Origin: Symsagittifera roscoffensis
Taxonomy: Eukaryota > Xenacoelomorpha > Acoela > Convolutidae
Direction: 5' to 3'
Length of the DNA: 64,000 nucleotides
Assembly (NCBI RefSeq): GCF_963678635.1
Contig: NC_087062.1
Location: 56,125,970 to 56,189,969 of the forward strand
The first letter of the stretch is position 1, and each line of letters starts with the position of its first letter. The notes under the pieces are model-generated. The model searched no databases and was not told where the DNA came from. It worked only from the letters and a program-made list of their open reading frames with translations. The translations under genes were made by a program, and so were the position numbers. This document shows, in pieces, positions 24,180 to 35,789 of this stretch.

Positions 24180-24420
24180 GGTTGTGTTCAATGGAAAAAC
24201 CCGTTTTTGAGAATTTTCTCTGCATAAGCGGCCACAATTTGCTTTTTTTGCCGAAAAGAAGTTATGTATTTTGGAAATGTTTTGACAGTTATTTGGAAAT
24301 GTTTTGAATCTTCTTTAAATTTACCCAATCAAATCTGAGATGAAAAGTTCAATTTAAAAATCCGGTTACGATAATTGTTACTACAGATGCAGCGACTCCT
24401 TAAGTTTTTGTAAAAGAAAT
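24180..24420. repeat. minisatellite A, isolated unit
   Basis: GTTGTGTTCAATGGAAAAACCCG, TTTTCTCTGCATAAGCGGCC and CCAATCAAATCTGAGATGAAAAGTTCAA match the ~180-bp unit of the clusters at 27 and 34.5 kb. Confidence 0.65.
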
Positions 24421-24880
24421 GTTATACCCTTGGGAAATTTGATTATCTCAAAATAAGTAGAGAAACAACTAAGGTTTTGGGCGAAGTCCAATTTTTGAAA
24501 GCACATTTTTCGTGCCGCATGAGTATACCATATTCATTATTAAGCAGATACATCCAGCTTTTTTTGACTTTTTTATGTTTTTGTTGTATCGCAAGTGGTG
24601 CGAAGCTCCGCTTCGCCTCTGTCTAGAGATTTTAGTTCAAGTGTTTTATGACAACAACTTTTCTCGGCTTTTTTCTTTTTCTTTTCCTTCGGCTTGATAG
24701 GTTTTGGCTTATATTATATCGGTTTAATAGCCATAATGCGTCTTTCAACGAGCGAAAAAGAAATTATTGTCTGTGCGTGTCTGTGTTTTGAGGGTGAGGG
24801 AGACTTATTAACTTAAGTCTTGTTGATTTTTTTTCGGCTGAAAGGGTTTTTGCCAAGTTATTTTACGGCTTTGTTACCGC
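24421..24880. repeat. composite repeat segment with GCGAAGC hairpin
   Basis: TATCGCAAGTGGTGCGAAGC near 24,586 forms the hairpin GCGAAGC-TCC-GCTTCGC. Downstream AGTTCAAGTGTTTTATGACAACAAC, GGCTTATATTATATCGGTTTAAT and GAGGGTGAGGGAGACTT match the ~710-bp tandem array at 31-33.5 kb, linking the two families in one larger element. Confidence 0.6.
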
Positions 24881-26080
24881 GGTAAAATTTCTTCCGATAT
24901 TTATTTCACTTTCCATTCTCTTGGCATGTTTTTTAGGTGATAACTAGCCCTATATTTTTGATAGATCTAGTTTTTTCGACATTTTCGATTTTTTCGATTT
25001 CTGAGGTAGCGCCTTTCTTATTTTGTATCACCGTTTAGAATGAATTGTCTGCCGAACGTTTGGTTTTAATGAGCGATGTTTATTTTAAAACTTCATTTAA
25101 TATTTACGCAGACAGTTAAACTTTGAAATTTAGGTTCATTGCATAGAGGATTTATTTGAGATTTATTGTTTTTTTTTAATAAAGAGTCATCAAAATGGTA
25201 ACATCAAGATATATTTTTCTCTTTCTGCCTTTTTTAAATTAAAATTACTCCTCATTTACCTGTCAAATGGAAAGCAAATTACACTCTCCAATAAAAAGGA
25301 GAAAAAACTCAATTTTATTGCAAGAAAAAAAAATCGTTTTTCATAAATTTTGAGCATTTTTGAAGAATATAAATGATTTTTGACCTTATTTTGGCTATTG
25401 GTACTAAATATTGGAGCCAATATTCACACCTTTTTCCTCCATTCCCTCATGGAAAAAAACTACAAAACGAAAAGAAACCTCTGAAATGAAACTAAAGTAG
25501 CCAGTTGCTGTGCAGGTAGGACTGAATATTCCGACAAAATCGATACGAGAAAAGTCTAAAATGGTGAAGAAAAAATTGTCTCAGTTTTCTATTTGAATTA
25601 GGAAAAATGCAAGAAATATCGCAAATTATAGCAGAATAAGCTTCAAAAATGAGAGTTAAGCCTCTCATCTAACTTCATGTAAAACAAAATTTAAGTCGTA
25701 CGAGTTTAATAAAACGAACGAAGTTTAGTCTGAAAAACGAAATATTCCAGACCTGGCACTGAGACAAATTTCTCGACACAGAGAGAATTTTTTCAAATCC
25801 ATATCATGATGAAAACGGCTTCGATACAAAACTACACTTGAACTCTATTTTGAACCATATTTTCTTTGAAGTAGTCAATATTGGCCGGTAAACAACGACT
25901 GAATCCAAAGTCCCATTCCACTCTTCGAAACAACAAGATTAGACGGTGCTGTGCAAGTAGCATACAAAGTTCCGACCACAATAATAAAAATCGATTTTAG
26001 GCTCATTCGACAACGTTTTTTTTTTTGAAAAAGGTATGAAGCAGTTGAAAAACAATGAAAAAAGTTATCTTAACCTAATT
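24881..26080. repeat. unassigned DNA with two reverse copies of the CTGTGC-loop repeat
   Basis: No gene seen. The dispersed family with core CTGTGCTACTTGCACAG occurs on the minus strand near 25,507-25,523 and 25,949-25,965. Confidence 0.5.
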
Positions 26081-26084
26081 AGGA

Positions 26085-26200
26085 GTCGATAAACGTAGTT
26101 CAGACTCTTATATAGGTCGCGATGATCTTTTTTTTTCAGGAAAATATTTAAAATTTGTTCGGGCTCAAATTTAGTTTTTCGCGGTTTGATTTCTTTACGC
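26085..26200 (+). repeat. dispersed repeat with splice-acceptor-like tract (copy)
   Basis: TCGATAAACGTAGTTCAGAC, then TTATATAGGTCGCGATGA, a run of T and CAGGAAAA. Member of a family seen at 12,380, 26,085, 35,938, 46,856, 55,152 and 57,358, plus the copies in the tandem units. Confidence 0.65.
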
Positions 26201-26237
26201 TTGCGATTAGCAACTGTTATTAAACTAGAATGCAGAC

Positions 26238-26500
26238 CTTTTTTTGGGCGAATTACTTGGTTAACAGAATCACTTGAATCACCTGTGTCTTGGTTCATGA
26301 TGAATTCAAATTTTTATGCGTTCGCGGCCAACTTAGGCTGGAGGTAGCGAATATGCCTGAGACTGCAAAGGTCCTGGGATCGAATCTGAGCATGACTTTT
26401 TTCAGTTGGGAATAATTCTGTTTGAAATAAAATTGTCGGTCAAATATTTTTCCGCTTATTTGTGTCGGCTTAGTTGTCATTTTTTGAGATCTTTTTTTTC
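26238..26500 (+). repeat. tRNA-like A/B-box repeat, copy 4
   Basis: ACTTAGGCTGGAGGTAGCG (A-box-like, 26,331) and GGGATCGAATC (B box with one change). Confidence 0.55.
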
Positions 26501-26760
26501 TGCACGCTCGTTTTTTTATCGGGTTAACAACTTGTTTAACATAATCACTTGTATCTTTATTCATATTAAATTCATTTTTTTATGCACCCCAAGCCGATGT
26601 AGCCTGGAGGTAACGAATATGCTTTGGACGGCAAAGGTCCTGGGTTCGAATCTGACTAGGACCTGTTTTTTTTTTCAAACGGGAAATATTGTTTCAAATA
26701 AAATTTTAACTTTTTAGTTGCCTTCTTTTGAAAAAAATTCTTCAGCTCAAGTTATTTCGT
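26501..26760 (+). repeat. tRNA-like A/B-box repeat, copy 5
   Basis: GGGTTAACAACTTGTTTAAC start, GTAGCCTGGAGGTAACG (A-box-like, 26,599) and GGGTTCGAATC (B box, 26,642). Directly follows copy 4, as copy 3 follows copy 2. Confidence 0.6.
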
Positions 26761-26994
26761 CGTATTGTTTATCGGCTTAATGACCTAATTTTGAGTCATT
26801 TCAAGGGAAACACAACTTGAACATTGAACACTCCCCCGCACTTTCATGTTGGTTTTGTGTTTACCAATCGGTTTGTTGAATTTTTTTTTCTGATGGAAAA
26901 TTATTTCCAAATTCACTGGAAAAATGCAAGTTTTTCTCGGAACATTCAAAAAAAGTGTATCAATTAAAAGACCGCTTACTCTCTTGTGTACCTG

Positions 26995-28020
26995 CATACT
27001 CCTCTAGAGTCTCTGTTTTTATCCCTCTGTCTAAAGCCTTCGAAAATATTTCTGTCCGATATTTGACCCATATTTTTGATATTTTCATACCCTTCTCAAA
27101 TCTGAGTTTTTAGGTTCGATGATTGTAACGGGTTGGAACAACTGCCTGCATGAGCGGCTACGCTCATTTCTTTTCACATAAAGTTATGGCCCTCGAAATA
27201 GTCAAATTTTTGATTTTTGACTGTTTTTCTAAACTTTTCGAATATTTTCAAAAACTACGCTGCCATATTTGAGATTTCGGGTTCATTTCAAAGGACGCGT
27301 TTTGGCTAGCTCATTGGTTTAGCGAATACTCCCAAATTTTCCGGAAATCAAAAGTAATATCCCTCGGAAATGTCAAATTTTTTTTGACCGTTTTTTAGCG
27401 TTTGAAATTTTTCTTGCAATTCTCCCAAATCTGATATTTTGGTTTAATCAAAACTACACATTGAATGAATCTCTTCTGCATAAGTTGCTACGCCCTCTTT
27501 TTTCGCACAAAAAGCTAGGATTCTCGGAAATGTCAATTTTTTGATAAGTTGTCCGTTTTTTTGGACTTTTTGCGCTAACTATCCCGGAAAATCTGATATC
27601 ATGGGTTTAATCGAAACAACAGGTTGTTGCAGGTTGTTGAAAGCCTTCTTTCTTTATGGCCTTCAAACTAAAAATTAAAACAAATAATTAAAAATTTTGG
27701 CCTTCAAACAAATTGAAATTTTTAAGCTTTGTTATCTTTTTGCAAACTTTTTGACTTTTAGCGCAAACTACCGTGCCAATTCTTCAGGTTGAGTGCAATC
27801 TAGAAACCCGGTTTTGGGAATCTTCTCTGCCTCTTAAGCGGCCACAATCTGCTCTATGCAGGAAAAATTCATGATTTTGGAAATCCTTTTGACCGTTTTT
27901 ATAGAACTTCTTGACTGTTTTTTAGAAACTTTTTGAATTTTTTCTTAAATTTACGCAATCAAATCTGAGATTAAATGTTCAACTGAAAGAACCGCTTGCA
28001 ATAATGATTCCCGCAGAAGC
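26995..28020. repeat. minisatellite A cluster 2 (~180-bp unit)
   Basis: About five to six diverged units with GCATGAGCGGCTACGCTCAT, AAGTTATGGCCCTCG, GACCGTTTTTT and AAATCTGAGATT landmarks. Open frames through it are by-products. Confidence 0.75.
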
Positions 28021-28640
28021 GGTGGTTTCTTTATTTTTCGTAGGAAAAACGTTATCTCTTTTGAAAATTGATTTTCTCATAGCTTTCTTACTCTTCTCAC
28101 TTATTTTAGTAGAGAAGCATCAAAGATTTAGGGCAAAGTCCAATGTTCGACATCACATTTTTTGTGCCGCATCAGTATGTCAATTTCATTCAATATCAAA
28201 AGCATACCTCCAGCTGAGACCCTAGTAGTTTTATATCTAGGCATGCGAAAGTTTTGATTCACTTGTTTTTTCAACTTTTAAAAATTTTGTTTCGACTGAT
28301 TTTATGTTTGTGTTGTATCGCAAATAGTGCGAAGCTCCGCTTCGCCTCTATGTTTGAAGTTAAGTTCAGTTTAATTTTTTTGTTGAAAAGATGGCAATAT
28401 CTTTTATCAAACAGCACAAGTGTATATGTCACAAAAAACGTGATCGACTTCTAGTCTCGAAAGTGGAATTCAGCTTTCAGTTATCTCTGCGAAATCAAAA
28501 TTTTACTTATTGATTGTTTTTTTTCTCAACCTGGGTTAATTTTATCAAAAAGGGCCGATCATGAATTGTTCTAAAAGTTCAGAGAGCTTCAAGGGAAGCT
28601 ATTTTTCTCTTTGAAACTTGAAGGTTTTTTTTTGAAAAAA
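28021..28640. repeat. composite repeat segment
   Basis: TATCGCAAATAGTGCGAAGC with the GCGAAGC-TCC-GCTTCGC hairpin lies near 28,316. GGGCCGATCATGAATTGTTC near 28,553 is a diverged copy of GCCGGTCATGAACAGTTC in the tandem unit (12,659), which shows that the latter stretch is repeat, not a Dicer exon. Confidence 0.6.
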
Positions 28641-29303
28641 AAGTCAGTAATTATTTTTCTGTTTACTTCATTAGCTCTTTTCCAACTCTCTGTTGGCTAT
28701 ATTTAAGTAATTTTCATATAACGAATTTTACTCGAGCGCTTTACTCAATCTAATTTAGGTTAAAACGCAAAAACTTAGAACTGGTTCTTTTCAACACTGG
28801 ATAAATTGTTTTGTCATTCGAATTACGGCTGAAAAAGATCAAATATGATATATCACCCGACCTGTTTCGATGATTTTTTGTGGTACCTGATTTTGTATTA
28901 AAGAAAAAACTAAAACACACCCGAAAGCAAAATTGTTCTCAATTTTCAATGATAGGAACAAACAACAAAAACGCACCCAAAGACGAATTTCCTCTCCAAT
29001 TTAATGGTCGCGACACGGCACGAATCAGAGAGGTCACAGTTTTCTGTGCTACTTGGCCAGCGATTGAATTTTCTTCTTGATTTAGGAAACATATGTCTCG
29101 CGAAAAAGCTAGTGGAAACATTATTGACTAAAAGGATGCTTGTGTAACAGTACGAGACAACTTTTTTCAATACTTTTCCTGATTTTAATGCACAGCTTCA
29201 TTAACATATTTAAAGTACACTCCTTAGAGCTAACTTTTTATGAAGAATAAAAGTTTATCTGCTTCTAAATTATCATTAACTTGGTTTAGAAAAAGCAAAT
29301 TAA
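28641..29303. repeat. reverse copy of a dispersed repeat, otherwise unassigned
   Basis: Around 28,850-28,960 the order ...TGATTTTTTGTGGTACCTGATTTTG...CTAAAACACACCCGAA... is the reverse complement of the block at 53,620-53,760 and 30,720-30,800. The open frame across it is repeat-derived. Confidence 0.5.
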
Positions 29304-29462
29304 TTGGGTGCATGGGTTAATGGGTTGTATCCATTGGCCGCATGTGTTCCAAAACTATCTAAGAACCATAACCCATTCGAACTCTTTGTTCATTTCAAAC
29401 CTGAGTTTTCCGAATACAAGCAATTCAGCGGTGAAATTCACGTCATCATTTTATCGGTTTTT
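29304..29462 (+). CDS. possible upstream exon of the diverged Dicer-like gene
   Basis: An open stretch of protein-like composition (KNHNPFELFVHFKPEFSEYK in its middle) ends ILSVF followed by GTAATC at 29,463, in phase 0. The 102-bp gap to the next exon ends TTGTTATAG, so joining gives IILSVF-EVISSEFLRKRLE, which has the spacing expected just before the RNase IIIa signature. The 5' limit is unclear: an in-frame stop lies at 29,301, and the only acceptor I see inside the frame (CTAAG near 29,366) is weak. The true exon may be shorter. Confidence 0.4.
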
Positions 29463-29564
29463 GTAATCGGGACCAAATTGTGACATCAAAGTCTCTCTTC
29501 TGATAAAATTCACAACTTATTCTTACATTAAATAACATCGTTAACATCATAATTTTTGTTATAG

Positions 29565-29742
29565 GAGGTGATCTCTAGTGAGTTTCTAAGAAAGCGCTTG
29601 GAAGTGGTTGGCGATGCATTCTTGAACTATAAAGTACAGAGACACATCATGGAAACGATAACAAGCTCTCAACTAGAAGATGCAAGTGAACTGCAGTCGT
29701 TGACTTCCAACGAGGTTATCGCTAAAAGAGCAGAGCAAAACG
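29565..29742 (+). CDS. diverged Dicer-like protein, RNase IIIa exon
   Basis: This 178-nt exon lies between TTGTTATAG and GTTAGA and ends in phase 1. It reads EVISSEFLRKRLEVVGDAFLN and continues to NEVIAKRAEQN. RLEVVGDAFLN is the RNase III signature in its RNase IIIa form (ERLExLGDxFLK); the glutamate and the aspartate of the metal site are present. SLTSNEVIAKRAEQNG corresponds to the MRSKKVSNxxLxxLG helix, so the order is right. The sequence is far from ordinary Dicers, but the frame is clean. The next exon, 6.7 kb away, restores the codon (G+GA) and continues the domain. Confidence 0.75.
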
Positions 29743-29819
29743 GTTAGAGATTTTCAGTGGGTGGATATGAATAAATTCGACAAAATTGTTGACATGATTT
29801 CACTGTGGAATATTTGAGA

Positions 29820-30278
29820 CAGGGGCGGATCTAGGATTTTCTCGAGGGGGGGCGGATTTTCAAAAAAAATTCGAAAATTTTGACGACCTTTTTTTTTTTA
29901 GGTCGACCAAATTGATTTTTCGAGCTCTCCCAAAGCACTGTTTTGCCCCTATTTTGGCAAAATTTTCTGCGCCGCAGGCAAATTTTTGAAAAAACAGTCG
30001 AAAAAGCCGTTTTTGGGCACTTTTTGAAAAATTTTGACAAAAAAATCGCGTTTTTTTGGCGCGCGCTCCCCCTCAAAGTTAGTATATATTGACGCCAAAG
30101 GCGCCTTTAGAAAAAATTTTAGGGTCGGTCGGCCAAAAATGGATTTCTGAAAAAGTATCAAAGGTCTCCCAAAGCTCCCTTTGGGTCGGCAGTGGGTCGA
30201 ATCCCTGAGGGGGGAGGGGCGTACGCCCACCCCCCCCCCCCCCCCCCGCCTCCCCCCCCCCCCTTAAATCCGTCCCTG
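29820..30278. mobile_element. hAT-type MITE (459 bp) with 8-bp target duplication
   Basis: Termini CAGGGGCGGATCTAGGATTT and, on the other end, AAATCCGTCCCTG (reverse CAGGGACGGATTT). It is flanked by perfect direct repeats ATTTGAGA at 29,812-29,819 and 30,279-30,286. CAGGG(G/A)CGGATxT ends and 8-bp duplications are typical of hAT elements. No transposase. Near its right end is a run of about 30 C broken by GCCT (30,228-30,263). It lies in the 6.7-kb intron of the Dicer-like gene. Confidence 0.85.
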
Positions 30279-30286
30279 ATTTGAGA

Positions 30287-31030
30287 ATAGTTAAGATTTC
30301 AAAAAAAAATATTTAATTTTTAATTGTTGTGCATAGATTCGAGCGTGGATGCGTGAAAACCATTTATTTGGTGTCTTAAAACCATTTCATTATCGCTTAT
30401 TTTCTTCCCCGGCAAATGAAGCGTAAAGCTGCAAAACATCCCTAATGACACTGAATCCAATTTTCTCTTTTTTGCTATAATAATTTGGCCACTTTAATTT
30501 ATATTTGTCTGTGACTAGACAGTCATCGATTTTATTTGCCACTCCAAAGTTAAGTTCTTCTGGTTAAACTGCGCGATTATTGATTGGTTATCGAAAGATT
30601 GAACTTATACCCCAGAGTTTATTGGAATAGGCATAAATACAAATTTTCAGTTTTTGTAAATACCTTCTATGCGTTGTGATGAATTACGCTTGCGAGCTTT
30701 TTTTTTTGTTCCGACCATTGAAAATGGGTAAAAACTTTGTATTCGGGTGTGTTTTAGTTTTTTTTCCACCCTAAATCAAGTACCACAATTGATGATCGGA
30801 AAGAGTTTAATGATATCCTTACTCTTGGGGCAAGCATGCGTTTTGCAATCGGGTTCTAGACTTTTTTCCCGTAAACAACTTCGTCCACAGGTATCAATTC
30901 TGGGCTCCTTCACCACTTCTTCCTCTTTGCAAATCCTACTCCTCTCGGTTGCAAATATTAAGCATGGTTGAATTTTTTGTTAAAAATCCGTCCTGCATAG
31001 TGACCTAAACTTGAATAGTTACAACGGAAA
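30287..31030. repeat. intronic DNA with a dispersed repeat copy
   Basis: 30,715-30,815 (GAAAATGGGTAAAAACTTTG, TATTCGGGTGTGTTTTAGTT, AATCAAGTACCACAATTGATGATCGG) matches 45,580-45,660 and 53,640-53,760. No exon seen. Confidence 0.5.
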
Positions 31031-33480
31031 CATAACTTTTATGCTAACCTCTGAATCGCACAAATTGCTAAAAAATCTTAATAGAAATTATAGTTCACGT
31101 TTTTTATGACAACAATTTTTTTTCGGCTCGATAAGTTTCAGCCTGTATTATATCAATTTAATGGCAGCATATTGCGCTTTTCGATGGGCGAAAAAAGTTT
31201 GTGCGTGAGTATCTGTGTTTTGATAGTGAGGGGGACTTCATAACTTCTTACTAGTCTCAAAAGTTTTTTTTTAATCTATCTTTGTGTTTTTTCTTTCTTT
31301 TTTCGACGTGATAGCTTTCGATTTATTATACACCGGTTTAGTCGCCTCACATTGCTTCGTTTCATGAGCTGTTTGCGTGTTTTGAGGGTGAGGGGACTTA
31401 ATAACTTTTTATTAGTCCTATTTTTTTTGTTTTTTTTAATCGGCTTTGTTTTTTTTTAGCTTAGTAGATTTCGGCCAATATTATATCGGCATAATTGCCG
31501 CAAAATTCAAGTTTAAGTACTGGGTGGGTACTTGTTTTTACATGGTAGTTTCAGGGGATTTTTGAAACATTTAAAAGTGTTTTTTTTTTACTTAATCAGT
31601 TTTTTTGTCTCAACTGGTGTCTGCTCGAAGTTTGTCGGCCTTGTTTCCGTTTGGAAAGTTTTGTTCATTTGCTAATTTGAATTTGAAGAATGGCCTTATC
31701 TTCAGTTGTTTCAAGGGAAACATAATTTTTGTGCTCAACTCTGAATCGCGCAACATCCTAAAATTCCTAACAGAAATTATAGTTCAAGTTTTTCATAACA
31801 ACATTTTTAATCGGCTTTTTTGTTTCTCCTTCTGTTTTCTGGCCTGATAAATTTCGGCTTGTATTATATCGGTTTTCTGGCTGCATATTGCGCCTTTTGA
31901 GGGGCGGAAAAAGTTTGTGTGTGAGTAACTGCGCGGTGAGAGTGAGGGGGACTTCATAACTTCTTACTACTCTCAAAAGTTTTTTTTTAAATTATCTTTG
32001 TGTTTTTCTTTCTTTTTTCGACGTGATACCTTTCGATTTTTTATACACCGGCTTAGTCGCGTCATATTGATCCGTTTCATGAGCTGTGTACGTTTTTTGA
32101 GGGTGAGGGGGACTGAATAAATTTTTATCAGTCCTAATTTTTTTCAATCGGTTTTTTTTTTCTATTTTTTTTAAAGCTTAGTAGGTTTCGGCCAATATTA
32201 TATCGGCATAATTGACGCAAAATTCAAATTTATGTACTGGGTGGGTACTTGTAAGTACATAGTAAATTCAGGGGAGGTTCGAAACATTTTAAAGTGTTTT
32301 TCTACTAAATCAGTTTTTTTTTGTCTCAACTGGTGTCTGCTCGAAGTTTGTCGGCCTTGTTTCAGCTTGGAAAGTTTTGTTCAATTGCTCAATTGATTTT
32401 GAAGAGTGGGCTAATCTTAGTTAGTTTCAAGGGAAACATAATTTTTGTGCTCACCTCTGAATCGCACAACATCCTAAAATCCTAACAGAAATCATAGTTC
32501 AAGTTTTTCATGACAACAATTCTTATTCGGCGTTTTTGTTTCTTTTTTCCGGCCTGATAAGTTTCGGCCTGTTTTATATCGGTGTATTGACCGCATATTG
32601 CGCCTTTTGGTGGGCGGAAAAAGTTAGTTTGTGAGTATCTGTGTTGTGAGAGAAGGGGACTTCATAACTTATTACTAGTCTTATTTAAAAAAAAATTAAA
32701 TTTTCTGTGTTTTTTCTTTTTTTTTTCTCGGCGTGATAGCTTTGGACTTATTATACACCGGCTTATTCGCCTCATTTTGCTTATTTTCTTAGGCTGTGTA
32801 GGTTTTTTAAGGGTGATGCGACAAAATATTTTTTTATTAGTCCTATTTTTTTGTTTTTTTTTAATCGGCTTTGTTTTTTTTTTAGCTTAGTAGATTTCGG
32901 CCAATATTATATCGGCATAATTGCCGCAAAATTCAAGTTTAAGTACTGGGTGGGTACTTGTTTTTACATGGTAGTTTCAGGGGATTTTTGAAACATTTAA
33001 AAGTGTTTTTTTTACTTAATCCGTTTTTTTGTCTCAACTGGTGTCTGCTCGAAGTTTGTCGGCCTTGTGTCTGCTTGGAAAGTTTTGTTCATTTGCTAAC
33101 TTGAATTTGAAGACTGGCCTAATCATGAGTAGTTTCAAGGGAAACATTATTTTTATGCTCACCTCTGAATCGCACAAATTGCTAAAAGTCTTAATAGAAA
33201 TTATAGTTCAAGTTTTTCATGACAACAATTCTTATTCGGCGTTTTTGTTTCTTTTTTTTTCGACCTGATATTTTTCGGTTTGTGTTAGATCGGTTTAATG
33301 GCCCCAAGTTGCGCCTTATGATGTGACAAAAAATTTTGTGTGTGAGCGTCTGTGTTTTGAGGTCGAGGGGACTTCATTGCTTTTTTTCAGCGTGGTAGTT
33401 TTCGGCCAATATAATATCGGCTTAGTGGCCGCAAATTTCAAATTTGAGTACTGATTGGGTACTTACTGAGGTGTTTTGGG
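31031..33480. repeat. ~710-bp tandem repeat, three to four units
   Basis: AGCTTAGTAGxTTTCGGCCA at about 31,458, 32,175 and 32,884 (spacing 717 and 709), each followed by ACTGGGTGGGTACTTGT, GTCTCAACTGGTGTCTGCTC, CAAGGGAAACAT and ATTATAGTTCAAGTTTTTCA-type blocks. A further diverged partial unit reaches about 33,470. Intronic. Confidence 0.85.
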
Positions 33481-34540
33481 CTTTGTTACCCCTTGATAAC
33501 TTTTCTTTTGGTGCTAGTTTCTATCATCTTGGCTCGTTTTCGTTTCAAAATTAGCCTTATCGTTAAATCTAGTTTTTTCAAAGTGTTAGAATTTTTGTCG
33601 ACGTAGCGGCTTTCTTTTTTGTTTCTTTGCATAAAAATTTCTTTTGTTCCTGATTCGAACGACAGTAAAAATTTTTTTGTAAAATATCCTAATTTCGAGA
33701 AAAACGGGTTGGCAATTTTTGTGTTTTACTATAAGTTCGAGCGAGTATAGCAATCGAAAAACGTTTGTTATATAAAAGTTGGTGAATAAGGCCAATAAAA
33801 CATGAATTTGCCACAAAGAAAGCTAGTTTTGGAGCTTCATTCAGCGCTTGTTTGGCAATACAATTCTTTAAAAAAACTGCAATATTGTGGAAAAGAAAAA
33901 AAAATAATTTTTACGCTTGCAATTAGCAAGCGTTAAGAAACGGAACGTAGATTTTTTTCGGGTTAACAAAGAGTTTAACGAAATCAGTCTAATCAGTTGA
34001 CACGCTCAATTCTCTTCACTTGGCGTGCTCCTCAGCTGACATGCTCAAATTCATGAAAATTCAAATTTAAGTACTGGGTGTGAACTTGATACTGCATGGT
34101 AGTTTCAGGGGAGACTTGGAACTTTTGTAATCTTTTGTAATTTTTTTTTTAGAAAATCAGTCTTTTTTGGCTCAACTGGTGTCTGCTCAAAGTTTTGTTT
34201 AATTGCGAAATTGATTTTTTAAATTTCTTGCTTAGGATGTTTACCTAGAGTTCCTTTTTTTCAAAATTTCATAAATTGTATTTTGAAAGTGTATGGGATG
34301 GGTTTTTTTCTTTGAGACGGTTTGGAAATTTTCAATACTTTTTGCAAAAAAAATAGTTTTTTTTCTCAAAAACCCTTCTTCCGATTTTCAAAAAGAGGTA
34401 TCCTTAGAAATACCGCCTATCTTGTTTGCCTGCAAACTCTTCTTGTCTTTTTTTTGCTTTGTCCCTTTGTCTACAGACTTTGAAAAATCTGTCGGGGGAA
34501 TATTTGACAGATGTTTATGATTTTTTTTTCTCAAAAACTA
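33481..34540. other. intronic DNA without gene
   Basis: Contains a GGGTTAACAAAGAGTTTAAC block (about 33,960) from the tRNA-like repeat family and a partial ~710-bp unit near 34,060-34,200. No exon signal found. Confidence 0.4.
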
Positions 34541-35600
34541 AGCTACGAAATGTGAGATTTTGTTTTCAATTGAAAAAACGGATTTGAAAAGCTCCCATAA
34601 GTATGCGGTTATGCCCAAATTTTGTACACTTGATATTTTGGCCGTCGGAATTGTCAAGTTTTTGATTATTTTTACCGTTTTTTATTTTTCTTAACTTTTC
34701 TCGAAAACTTATGTCCAAGACCTGAGGTTGTTGTTGTTGTTGGTTCAATGGATATATTAAGTTTTTAATGTTTTTGTGCGCTTTTTCGAAATTTTACGAA
34801 ACTTACCTAAAAATACCTTCTCATGAGATTTTGGGTTTTATCGAAAGAATTGATTAAAAGAAGCTCCTTTGAATACGGGATTACGCCCAATACGGGATTT
34901 GAATACGGGATTAATAAAAAGTTCTGGCCCTCGGAAAAGTCAATATTTTGATTTTTTGACCGTTTGTTGAAAATTTTCTCCAGAACTGCCTGCAAGATCT
35001 AGGTTTTTGGGTTCAATCGAAATAACAGTTTGGTTGAATTTCCTCGGCATAAGCGGCTACGCCCAATTTCTTTTTTTAAAAAGCTATGATTCTCGGAAAC
35101 TTTTCGACAGTGCAGGTTGTTGGAAGCTTATCTTTATAATTTACTCCGCCCAGTGTTTTCCAGAAAAAGGTTGCGACCTTCGAACAAATGAAAGTTTTGA
35201 AGATAGGACCGCTCTTTGGATGTTTTTTGGCTCCACTCGAAAATTACCGTGCCAACTTCAGGTTAAGTGTTCAATCGATCGAGAAGCCCGATTTTGGGAA
35301 TATTCTCTTTTTTACCGGTCGCGGCTTGCTTTTAGCAGAAAAAGTTATCGATTTCGGAAAATCAATTTGTGAACTTCGACCGTTTTTTTAGAAACAATTC
35401 GAATTTTGTTAAAACTACCCTAAGAAATCTGAGATGAAAATTTAGCTGAGATCTAGATGACCTTCATCGAGATTTACAAAAGTTTTGGCTACCGAATGTT
35501 TTTTAACATTTTTTCCGACTTATGCTTTTTATGGTTGGGTTATATTGCAAGTGGTGCAAAGCTTTGCTTTGTCTCTCTGTATATAAAGAATTGTTAAAAA
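34540..35600. repeat. minisatellite A cluster 3 ending in hairpin motif
   Basis: About five to six ~180-bp units (TAAGCGGCTACGCCCAATTT near 35,050; GACCGTTTTTT; AATCTGAGATGAAAAT near 35,428). It ends with TATTGCAAGTGGTGCAAAGC near 35,543, where the hairpin has drifted to GCAAAGC-TTT-GCTTTG(T). Confidence 0.7.
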
Positions 35601-35789
35601 ACCTTTTCCCATTTTCTTCTTTTTTTTTCAGTTTTTGAAGACATCTGTTGTCAATTAGGCGTAATTCACTTTTTTCCAGGTGTTTTTTTTCAGTTTTATC
35701 ATCTTACCACGCACAAAAAGCATAGCAATGTAATGAAAAACATTTATATGTTTGTTATGAATGAAGTTTTTTTGTAGTTTTTTATGATT

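Noticed and set aside
26406-26717. 103-codon open frame across the tRNA-like repeats
   Set aside because: It runs through two repeat copies and is not kept between copies.
28880-29080. Open frame of 66 codons upstream of the Dicer-like exons as another Dicer exon
   Set aside because: The first half is a reverse copy of a dispersed repeat also seen at 53.7 kb and 58.2 kb, and no RNase III, PAZ or helicase motif is present.
29831-30230. Minus-strand open frames of 81 and 93 codons
   Set aside because: They lie wholly inside the hAT-type MITE and read through its terminal repeat.
31605-33268. Two similar open frames starting MSQLVSARSLSAL as a gene family
   Set aside because: They are the same phase of the ~710-bp tandem repeat; the intervening unit is not open in this frame.
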